A DNA stretch of 5,022 nucleotides from Myxococcota bacterium (GTDB taxonomy: Bacteria; Myxococcota_A; UBA9160; PR03), in NCBI GenBank assembly GCA_030066475.1, contig JASJBO010000464.1, positions 1 to 5,022 on the forward strand, read 5' to 3'. Every line of letters starts with the position of its first letter. Position 1 is the stretch's first letter. A program made the position numbers and the translations under genes. The notes below the pieces were generated by a model. The model saw only the letters and a list, made by a program, of their open reading frames with translations. It was not told where the DNA came from and did no database searches. Of the stretch, positions 1-5,022 are shown one piece after another.

Positions 1-240
1 GAGTTCTCGGGACCCGACTGGGGCGCCGGCGCCGAGGACTTCCAGGACCGCCTGGCCCAGACCACGGTGGACGACGTGATGACGCCGCTGGCCGTGGTGG
101 TGGAGCTCCAGACGCCGGTCCCCCAGGTTGCGCGCACGCTGCGCGAGAACCGCATCCACCGCGTCTACGTCACCGACGACGGTCGGCTGTGCGGAGTGAT
201 CTCGACCTTCGACCTGCTGCCGCTGCTCGAGGGCGCCTGA
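1..240 (+). CDS. CBS-domain protein, C-terminal fragment (5' end outside window)
   Basis: The frame is open from base 1 and ends at TGA 238-240, giving 79 visible residues and no start, so the gene begins to the left of the window. Residues 23-76 form most of one CBS domain. It has the opening VDDVMTP (23-29), a helix with REN (48-50), IHRVYV (52-57), the turn DDGRL (59-63) and the closing GVISTFDLL (65-73). The S68-x-x-D71 pattern is the one that in many CBS domains contacts the ribose of an adenine nucleotide. Residues 1-22, rich in D, G and Q, look like a linker, so another CBS domain probably precedes it and the pair would form a Bateman module. Such modules sense AMP, ATP or similar ligands, but nothing here shows which. 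Whether it stands alone or is the tail of a larger enzyme or channel cannot be told. It converges on the minus-strand operon and is unlikely to belong to it. Confidence 0.85.
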   Translation, partial: EFSGPDWGAGAEDFQDRLAQTTVDDVMTPLAVVVELQTPVPQVARTLRENRIHRVYVTDDGRLCGVISTFDLLPLLEGA

Positions 241-281
241 GGCCCAGCTGATGGACTTCGCTCGCCTACGGCTCGCTGCGC

Positions 282-306
282 GCGCCGCCGGAGGAAGCGG
301 CGGCGC
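282..306. terminator. GC-only hairpin between convergent genes, possible bidirectional terminator
   Basis: Arms 282-290 (GCGCCGCCG) and 298-306 (CGGCGGCGC) pair perfectly over 9 bp around the 7-nt loop GAGGAAG. A second pair, 260-266 (GCTCGCC) with 322-328 (GGCGAGC), could enclose it as an outer stem. The hairpin lies between the stop of the CBS gene (240) and the stop of the transporter gene (345 down to 343 on the minus strand), where a shared terminator is expected. There is no T-tract on either side, so it is not a canonical intrinsic terminator. In such a GC-rich sequence, 9-bp GC palindromes also arise fairly often by chance. The rest of 241-342 shows no gene; 260-276 contains two copies of GCTCGC separated by 5 bases. 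Confidence 0.35.
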
Positions 307-342
307 TTGCGAGATGCTTCGGGCGAGCTCCGGATGGCGTCG

Positions 343-1866
343 CTAGGGCGCGAGTACCGGGAGCACCAGCGCCCAGACCAGGGCGGTGATCAGGCCGACG
401 GCGAGCACGTTGAGCCAGACTCCTGCCCGGATCATGTCGGCGATACGCAGCTGACCCGAGCCGAACACCACCGCGTTGGGCGGGGTCGCCACGGGCAGCA
501 TGAAGGCGCAGCTCGCGGCGAGCGTCGCGGGCACCACCAGCAGGAGCGGCGAGACGCCCAGCGACGGCGCGATCGCGGCGAGGATCGGCACCAGCGTCGC
601 CGTGGTGGCCGTGTTGCTGGTGAGCTCGGTCAGGCCGGCCACCAGGGCCGCGATCGCCGCGATCAGCAGCCAGAGCGGGAGTCCCCCGAGCCCGGCGACG
701 CGGCTCCCGACGAGGGCGTCGACGCCGCCCGCCTGGAGCGCCGCGGCGAGGCTCAGCCCGCCGCCGAAGAGCAGCAGCACGCCCCAGGGCAGCCGCCGGG
801 CGGTCTCCCAGTCCATCAGGAACTCGCGCCGCCGCCAGTCGGCGGGGATCACGAAGAGCGCGAGCGCGGCGAGCATCGCGATGCCGGGGTCGGTGAGCCC
901 GGCGAGCGGCTGCGCGTCGCCCCAGCGCCAGCGCGTCAGCAGCGGCCGCGTCAGCCAGGCGCCGGCGGTGAGCGCGAACACGACCAGGGTGAGCCGCTCG
1001 CCGCGCCGCATCGGCCCGAGCGTGCGGTAGGCCTCGCGCGCGCGCGCCGCGCCGCCCTCGATGCGCTGGCTGCCGATCGGGTAGACCACGGTCGTGAGCA
1101 GCCAGCCCGCCAGCGGCAGGAACACCGCGACCAGGGGCAGCGCGAGCGCCATCCAGCGCGTGAAGCCGATCTCGACGCCGAGCTGGTCGCGCGCGAAGGA
1201 CGCCAGGAACAGGTTCGGCGGGGTCCCGATCAGCGTGCCCACGCCGCCGATCGAGGCGCCGTAGGCCACCCCGAGCAGCAGGCAGATCGCGAAGTGGTGG
1301 CCGGGCTCGCCGCGCGCGAGCCCGCCGCGTGCCAGGCCGGATCCGGTCTCGGCGCGCAGCACGCGGTCGATCACGCCGAGGGCGATCGGCAGCATCATGG
1401 TGGCGGTCGCGGTGTTGGAGACCCACATGCTGAGGAAGGCCGTCACCGCCATGAAGCCGCCCACGACGCGCCGCGGCCGCTCGCCGGTGACGCGCAGCGC
1501 GCCGAGCGCCACGCGCTGATCGAGGCCCCAGCGCTGCATCGCCAGCGCCAGCACGAAGCTGCCCAGGAACAGGAAGATCAGCTCGTGGCCGTAGGGGGAG
1601 GCGGCGGCGCGCATCGAGGTGGCGCCCGTGAGCGGGAACAGCGCCAGCGGCAGCAACGCCGTGGCGTAGACCGGGATCGCCTCGGTCAGCCACCACACCG
1701 CCATCCAGACCGCCACGCCCGCGGTGGCGCGTCCCGCACGCGACAACACCAGCAGCTCGCCGTCGCTCCCGGTGTAGCTCGCCGGCAGGCCCCACCAGGC
1801 CCCGACCGCCAGCAGCGGCCCCGCAACGAGGCCGAGCGCTGCGATCCGGCGGCTGCGGGCCTGCAT
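343..1866 (-). CDS. DASS/SLC13-family anion:sodium symporter
   Basis: This 507-residue inner-membrane protein belongs to the divalent anion:Na+ symporter family, whose members import dicarboxylates, citrate or sulfate with sodium. The length is normal for the family. The N-terminal half shows WWLTEAIPVYATALLPL (58-74), a first Ser-Asn-Thr at 150-152 and GTPPN at 214-218. The C-terminal half repeats the plan with Ser-Asn-Thr at 417-419 and TPPN at 461-464, inside a match to the family signature (ASCAFMLPVATPPNAVV, 450-466). In the studied homologue VcINDY the two SNT motifs line the substrate and sodium sites, and both are intact here. Many hydrophobic helices are visible, e.g. 95-110, 191-207, 240-260, 292-305, 362-378, 397-412 and 483-503. 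Substrate cannot be read from sequence; a C4-dicarboxylate is the default guess. The start is ATG 1866 with no clear Shine-Dalgarno. It lies 33 nt after the lipoprotein gene on the same strand, so it may be the last gene of the Mla-like operon. Confidence 0.93.
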   Translation of the reverse strand: MQARSRRIAALGLVAGPLLAVGAWWGLPASYTGSDGELLVLSRAGRATAGVAVWMAVWWLTEAIPVYATALLPLALFPLTGATSMRAAASPYGHELIFLFLGSFVLALAMQRWGLDQRVALGALRVTGERPRRVVGGFMAVTAFLSMWVSNTATATMMLPIALGVIDRVLRAETGSGLARGGLARGEPGHHFAICLLLGVAYGASIGGVGTLIGTPPNLFLASFARDQLGVEIGFTRWMALALPLVAVFLPLAGWLLTTVVYPIGSQRIEGGAARAREAYRTLGPMRRGERLTLVVFALTAGAWLTRPLLTRWRWGDAQPLAGLTDPGIAMLAALALFVIPADWRRREFLMDWETARRLPWGVLLLFGGGLSLAAALQAGGVDALVGSRVAGLGGLPLWLLIAAIAALVAGLTELTSNTATTATLVPILAAIAPSLGVSPLLLVVPATLAASCAFMLPVATPPNAVVFGSGQLRIADMIRAGVWLNVLAVGLITALVWALVLPVLAP

Positions 1867-1899
1867 GGCGCGCAGCCTATCGCGCCGGCGCGGGCTCGG

Positions 1900-2508
1900 T
1901 CAGGGCCCGGCGCGTCGCGCGTCGGCCGCGAACTCGCCGAAGATCTCGCCGAGCGCGAGCTGGTAGGCCGCGACCGCGGTCGCCGGCGCCCCGTCGGCGA
2001 CCGGCCGCTCGCGCCGGTAGCGACGCAGGAGCAGCACCGCGTAGTCGGCCTCGCGCGAGAGCGCCAGCTCCAGCTCCACCACCACCCGCGCGCCGCCGCT
2101 CCCCGTCACCCGCTCCATGCGGTGCAGGCGGCCGGACAGCACGTAGTCCCAGCTCGTGCGCAGGTCCGGCGTCACCACCTGCTCGGCGAGCCCGGCGCTG
2201 CGCAGCCAGGCCGCCAGCTCGCGCTGCACCATGGTCGTGGGCGACTCCACCCAGTGCTGGTAGGCGAAGCGCTGCACGTGCGGGTCGCCGGTGGTGTCGC
2301 GATAGACCAGGCGCGCGCCGCCGGTGAGCGCGTCGCTGCGCGGGCGCCGCACCAGCAGCGTGCCGGCCAGCACCGGCGTCGTCCCCTCCGCCGCCGGCGG
2401 GGCCGGGACCTCGATGCGGTAGAAGCGGTCCTGCGCAGCCGGCTCGAGCGCGCACGCCAGGAGCGGCGCGAGCGCCACCAGGGCGAGGCGGCCCCCCGCA
2501 CCCCTCAA
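1900..2508 (-). CDS. ABC-transport auxiliary lipoprotein (PqiC-like), MCE operon
   Basis: This predicted lipoprotein has 202 residues. I place the start at TTG 2508-2506, because it is preceded by GAGGAGG and gives a complete lipoprotein signal: n-region MRGAGGR, hydrophobic core 8-17 and lipobox L-L-A-C with Cys19. Residue +2 is Ala, not Asp, which under the E. coli sorting rule favours the outer membrane. The mature part opens with DRFYRIEVPAP (27-37), typical of the ABC_trans_aux family (PqiC and relatives). It continues with LLVRRPRSD (51-59), ARLVYRD (65-71), FAYQHWVESP (81-90), a helix with MVQRELAAWLRSAG (93-106), DYVLSGRLHRMER (121-133), a strand RVVVELELAL (141-150) and a C-terminal helix. 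In the Pqi system this lipoprotein gives the outer-membrane contact for the MCE tunnel; I infer the same here. The start overlaps the MCE stop by 4 nt (TTGA), implying translational coupling. The same frame stays open upstream to 3342, but that part lies antiphase over the MCE gene and has no recognisable protein features. Confidence 0.88.
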   Translation of the reverse strand: MRGAGGRLALVALAPLLACALEPAAQDRFYRIEVPAPPAAEGTTPVLAGTLLVRRPRSDALTGGARLVYRDTTGDPHVQRFAYQHWVESPTTMVQRELAAWLRSAGLAEQVVTPDLRTSWDYVLSGRLHRMERVTGSGGARVVVELELALSREADYAVLLLRRYRRERPVADGAPATAVAAYQLALGEIFGEFAADARRAGP

Positions 2509-2519
2509 GGCGCCTCCTC
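2505..2519 (-). promoter_or_regulatory. Ribosome-binding site and TTGA stop/start overlap
   Basis: GAGGAGG (2519-2513 on the minus strand) ends 4 nt before the TTG at 2508-2506. That TTG shares two bases with the TGA stop of the MCE gene (2507-2505). This is the clearest Shine-Dalgarno at any start in the window, and it fixes a non-ATG start that also yields the lipoprotein signal peptide. The site lies inside the last codons of the MCE gene, so the two genes are probably translated in a coupled manner. Confidence 0.75.
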
Positions 2520-3413
2520 GCTCGCCTCGGGCTCGCGCGCGCGGCCGCGCACGATCACGGCCGGGTTCTCGCGGAGCTGCGACGTGAACTCGCTCAGGTT
2601 TCGCGCCGTCGTCTCCAGGTTGTAGCCCAGGTCCTCGGCGCGCAGCGCGAACGCCTCGAGCGCAATCCGCAGGGCCGTCACGGAGTGGTCGATGTCCTCG
2701 CGGTTGACCGCGATCAGCTCGGTGATCTCGGCGAGCAGGACATCGACGTCGCGCTGGGTCTCGACCAGTGCCGCGGTGGTGCTCGCCGCACGCGCGGCGG
2801 TCTCGTCGAGATGGGTCAGGATCGCGCCGACGTGGTCCGCGTTCTCGGGCGTCATCACCCGGTTCAGGTTCTCGAGCGCGAGCGACGCGTCGGCCAGCAC
2901 CCGGTCGAGCCGCGCGAGCAGGCCGGGGGTCGCGGCCACGAGCTGGTCGATCAGCGGACCGATCCGCTCCTCGGTGAGCGAGGCCGCCTCCTCGGCCACG
3001 GTCGACAGCGAGGCCAGCAGCCCGCCGCCCTGCACGGCCGCGATCTCCGAGCCCGGCGCGAGCGCCGTCGCGGAGCTGCCCGCGCGGATGTTCAGCACGA
3101 AGGCCGCGAGCAGGCTCGGCGCGGTGATCTCGGCGCGGCTGTCCTCCGGGATGGCCCAGCCGCGCTGCACGCCGAGCTCGACCCGGAAGCCACCACCGGC
3201 GTCCGGCGCGATGCGCTCGACCTGTCCGACCGCGAAGCCCTCGAAGAACACCTTGGTGCCGGGAACGACGCCGGAGACGTTCGCGAAGCGGGCGAAGTAG
3301 CGATCGGTGGCGGCGCCGCGTCCCGAGAGCAGCGCGATCCACACCACGCCGAGGAGCGCCACCACGATCACGAACAGGCCCACCACGGCGTAGTTGCGCG
3401 ACTCGTTCCGCAT
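2505..3413 (-). CDS. mlaD: MCE/MlaD-family lipid-binding protein with long helical C-terminus
   Basis: This 302-residue substrate-binding component of an Mla-like ABC transporter is anchored in the inner membrane by one helix (residues 9-29) and otherwise periplasmic. The MCE domain covers about 36-117: YFARFANVSGVVPGTKVFF (39-57), EGFAVGQVERI (58-68), then GWAIPEDSRAEI (85-96), the loop of alternating small and hydrophobic residues (97-107) and LNIRAGS (107-113). MCE domains form hexameric rings whose central pore carries phospholipid. Residues 133-282 are almost wholly helical, with heptad-like hydrophobic spacing, ending in LRENPAVIVRGR (280-291) and an acidic tail. E. coli MlaD is near 183 residues and lacks so long an extension; this layout recalls the helical stalks of PqiB and mycobacterial Mce proteins, which reach towards the outer membrane. 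The start is ATG 3413, 5 nt after the ATPase stop, with no strong Shine-Dalgarno, so coupling is likely. The mlaD name marks family, not proven orthology. Confidence 0.92.
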   Translation of the reverse strand: MRNESRNYAVVGLFVIVVALLGVVWIALLSGRGAATDRYFARFANVSGVVPGTKVFFEGFAVGQVERIAPDAGGGFRVELGVQRGWAIPEDSRAEITAPSLLAAFVLNIRAGSSATALAPGSEIAAVQGGGLLASLSTVAEEAASLTEERIGPLIDQLVAATPGLLARLDRVLADASLALENLNRVMTPENADHVGAILTHLDETAARAASTTAALVETQRDVDVLLAEITELIAVNREDIDHSVTALRIALEAFALRAEDLGYNLETTARNLSEFTSQLRENPAVIVRGRAREPEASEEAP

Positions 3414-3418
3414 CGCGG

Positions 3419-4234
3419 CTAGGAGGCCTGCCCGGCCAGCCGGGCGAGGTAGGCGTCGGGGTCGAGCTCCTCCTCCTCGAAGCGGCGGTTCAGCAGGTCC
3501 TGGATGCGGTCGCTCGGGTGGTCGCGCACCTCGTCCACCGTGCCCACGGCCAGGATGTGGCCGCGGTCGAGCACCGTGATGCGGTCGGCGATCCGGAAGG
3601 CGCTGTCGAGCTCGTGCGTCACCACCACGATCGTCATCCCCATGGCGTCCCGCAGCCGCAGGATCAGCTCGTCGAGCGCGGAGGACACGACCGGATCGAG
3701 GCCAGCCGAGGGCTCGTCGCAGAACAGCAGCGCGGGGTCCATGATGATGGCACGGGCGAAGGCGGCGCGCTTGATCATGCCCCCCGACAGCTCGGCGGGC
3801 ATCAGCTTCTCGAAGCCCGCGAGGCTCACCACCTCGAGCTTCAACCGCACCATGATCTCCATGGTGCTGCGGTCGAGATCGGTGTGCTCGACGAGCGGCA
3901 GCATGATGTTCTCGCCGACCGTCATCGAGCTGAACAGCGCCCCGCTCTGGAACGCCACCCCGATCCGGCGCCGGAAGCGCGACAGCTCGAACGCGCCCAT
4001 CGCGGCCAGATCCTCGCCCAGCAGGGCGACGCGGCCGGCGGTGGGTCGCTCCAGCCCCAGCAGGTGGCGCAGCAGGGTGGTCTTGCCCGAGCCGCTGCCG
4101 CCGATGATCACCATGACCTCGCCCGCGCGCACCGCGAGGTTCACGCCGTGCAGGATGCGACGGTCGCCGTACTCGACCACCAGGTCTTCGACCTCGATCA
4201 CGGGGGCGCCGTCGGTGCCGGGCTCGGCGCTCAT
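3419..4234 (-). CDS. mlaF: MlaF-type ABC transporter ATP-binding protein
   Basis: This 271-residue cytoplasmic ATPase powers the Mla-like transporter; E. coli MlaF is almost the same length. All nucleotide-binding motifs are intact: Walker A GGSGSGKT (45-52), Q-loop Gln96 in VAFQSGALFSSMTVGENI (93-110), signature LSGGM (149-153) followed by IKRAAFARAI as in MlaF relatives, Walker B ALLFCDE (168-174) with catalytic Glu174, D-loop SAGLD (176-180) and H-loop His207 in VVVTHELD. The stretch after about 245 (RRFEEEELDPDAYLARL, 250-266) is an acidic C-terminal extension. In E. coli MlaF a C-terminal tail reaches over to the neighbouring subunit, and this may do the same. The ATG start at 4234 follows the permease stop by one base (TGA-G-ATG) without a clear Shine-Dalgarno, so translation is probably coupled. 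No MlaB-like STAS gene, the usual MlaF partner in E. coli, follows it. Confidence 0.95.
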   Translation of the reverse strand: MSAEPGTDGAPVIEVEDLVVEYGDRRILHGVNLAVRAGEVMVIIGGSGSGKTTLLRHLLGLERPTAGRVALLGEDLAAMGAFELSRFRRRIGVAFQSGALFSSMTVGENIMLPLVEHTDLDRSTMEIMVRLKLEVVSLAGFEKLMPAELSGGMIKRAAFARAIIMDPALLFCDEPSAGLDPVVSSALDELILRLRDAMGMTIVVVTHELDSAFRIADRITVLDRGHILAVGTVDEVRDHPSDRIQDLLNRRFEEEELDPDAYLARLAGQAS

Positions 4235-4235
4235 C

Positions 4236-5022
4236 TCAGCGCGTCGTCACGAAGGCGAAGACCATGTCGGTGAGCACGATCGCCGTGATCGCGTGGACCA
4301 CCGAGCGGGTCGTGACGCGGCCCACGCCTTCGGCCCCGCCGCGCACGGAGGCGCCGTTGACGACCCCGACGATGGTGATCAGCAGGGCGAACAGGAAGGC
4401 CTTGCCGATCCCGTGCAGCACGTCCTCGACGTCCAGCACGGTGAGCGTCCGGTCGAGGAACACGCCGGGCGTCATGCCCAGGTCGGCCGTGACGAACAGG
4501 CCGGCCCCGAACAGGGCCACCAGATCGGCCCAGAGCGTGAGCGTCGGACCCATCACCACCATCGCGACCAGCGCCGGCACCACCAGGTAGCGCACCGGGT
4601 CGACGCCCATCACCTGGAGCGCGTCGATCTCGTTGTTGATCCGCATCGTGGCGAGCCGCGCCGCCAGCGCCGATCCGGAGCGGCCGGCGATCAGGATGCC
4701 GGTGATCAGGGGCGCGAACTCGCGCGTCACCGACAGCGCCACGCCGATCGTCACCTGCTGCTCGGCGCCGAAGGGCCGCAGCGCGTCGATCCCCTGGATC
4801 GCCAGCATGATGCCGACCGTGAGCGACAGCACCGAGACGATCGGGATCGCGCCGATCCCGATCTCCATCATCTGGGCGAAGATCGGCGCCGCGCGCACCG
4901 GCTGCGCGCGGCGGCGCCCCATCACCACCCAGTAGAGCGAGTCGGTGATCAGCGAGATGCCGAAGCCGACCGAGTCGAGCCCGCGGGTGACGGCGCGACC
5001 CACCGACTCGGCGCTGCGCAGG
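4236..5022 (-). CDS. mlaE: MlaE-type ABC transporter permease (5' end probably outside window)
   Basis: This inner-membrane permease of the MlaE family dimerises and passes lipid between the MCE ring and the membrane under MlaF power. It ends at TGA 4238-4236. The first start codon inside the window is GTG 5003-5001, which would give 255 residues. However, the frame stays open to the edge, that GTG has no Shine-Dalgarno, and upstream residues (LRSAES) continue the amphipathic N-terminal helix seen in E. coli MlaE, which is 260 residues. The true start is therefore likely just beyond 5022. Counting from the GTG, the core shows TREFAPLITGILIAGRSGSALAA in two parts (TREFAPLI 93-100, AGRSGSALAARLATM 106-120), then NNEIDALQVMGVDPVRYLVVP (123-143), the family's most conserved block, which contacts the ATPase. 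Helices are visible near 52-70, 97-106, 140-170 and 203-218, and the end has TTRSVVHAITAIVLTD (231-246). An N-terminal STAS domain, seen in some homologues, could exist off the edge. Confidence 0.93.
   Translation of the reverse strand, partial: LRSAESVGRAVTRGLDSVGFGISLITDSLYWVVMGRRRAQPVRAAPIFAQMMEIGIGAIPIVSVLSLTVGIMLAIQGIDALRPFGAEQQVTIGVALSVTREFAPLITGILIAGRSGSALAARLATMRINNEIDALQVMGVDPVRYLVVPALVAMVVMGPTLTLWADLVALFGAGLFVTADLGMTPGVFLDRTLTVLDVEDVLHGIGKAFLFALLITIVGVVNGASVRGGAEGVGRVTTRSVVHAITAIVLTDMVFAFVTTR

Noticed and set aside
266..1795. A 509-codon minus-strand frame overlapping the symporter out of phase
   Set aside because: It is Arg/Ala/Gly-rich and featureless, while the alternative frame at the same place encodes a full DASS protein with both SNT motifs.
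1867..1899. Possible promoter or terminator in the 33-nt gap before the symporter
   Set aside because: The gap contains only a short GCGCCGGCGC palindrome, with no T-tract and no convincing -35/-10 pair, so nothing can be called.
1877..2455. A 192-codon minus-strand frame over the lipoprotein gene
   Set aside because: It is a low-complexity Ala/Arg/Gly shadow of the lipoprotein gene with no signal peptide or motif.
307..2625. A 772-codon open frame on the plus strand, antisense to the symporter, the lipoprotein and the end of the MCE gene
   Set aside because: The translation is dominated by R, Q, E, H, G and A with no domain, hydrophobic core or motif. It crosses three well-supported opposing genes and is the expected effect of GC-rich third positions removing stops from the antisense frame.
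1900..3342. A single 480-residue protein from ATG/GTG at 3342 as the lipoprotein gene
   Set aside because: The part upstream of 2508 overlaps the MCE gene out of phase, has no recognisable features and would bury the lipobox internally. The TTG at 2508 has a ribosome-binding site and gives a proper signal peptide.
2685..3422. Plus-strand frames antisense to the MCE gene (245 and 202 codons)
   Set aside because: The opposing gene has a clear transmembrane anchor and MCE domain. The plus-strand translations have no recognisable domain and fit codon-bias shadows.
3518..4273. A 251-codon plus-strand frame antisense to the ATPase
   Set aside because: It is His/Gln/Arg/Asp-rich without motifs, opposite an ATPase with every ABC motif intact.

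Overview
This is a very GC-rich window with uniformly GC-rich third codon positions. The codon bias also leaves many long, meaningless antisense frames. It carries a Mla/MCE-type lipid-transport operon that includes an outer-membrane-type lipoprotein, so the source is a diderm (Gram-negative) bacterium. High GC, a lone MCE protein with a long helical tail and a PqiC-type auxiliary lipoprotein would fit a high-GC proteobacterial or myxobacteria/Binatota-like lineage. That placement is inference and weak. I see no tRNA, rRNA, CRISPR array, insertion sequence or phage gene.

Layout: bases 1-240 (+) are the end of a CBS-domain protein whose start lies off the left edge. Bases 241-342 are a short convergent intergenic region with a GC-only hairpin. 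Everything from 343 to the right edge is on the minus strand and reads right to left: an MlaE-type permease (4236 to the right edge, probably 5'-incomplete here), an MlaF-type ATPase (3419-4234), an MCE/MlaD substrate-binding protein (2505-3413), an ABC-transport auxiliary lipoprotein (1900-2508, TTG start) and a DASS/SLC13 anion symporter (343-1866). Junctions are +1 nt, +5 nt, a 4-nt overlap and +33 nt, which is typical of one transcription unit. Its promoter must lie to the right of the window.

The first four genes make a coherent machine. The MlaE dimer in the inner membrane is powered by MlaF. The MCE protein is anchored by one N-terminal helix and should form a ring with a helical stalk reaching into the periplasm. 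The lipoprotein probably provides the outer-membrane contact. By analogy with Mla, Pqi and Mce systems it would move phospholipids or other hydrophobic molecules between membranes. No MlaC or MlaB gene is seen inside the window. The fifth gene, a secondary transporter with two SNT and two TPPN motifs, is an unusual companion and may be co-transcribed or merely adjacent.

The window does not show an obviously new system. The points most worth following up are the composite operon, the long MCE stalk paired with a lipoprotein, and the TTG start that simple start prediction would miss.
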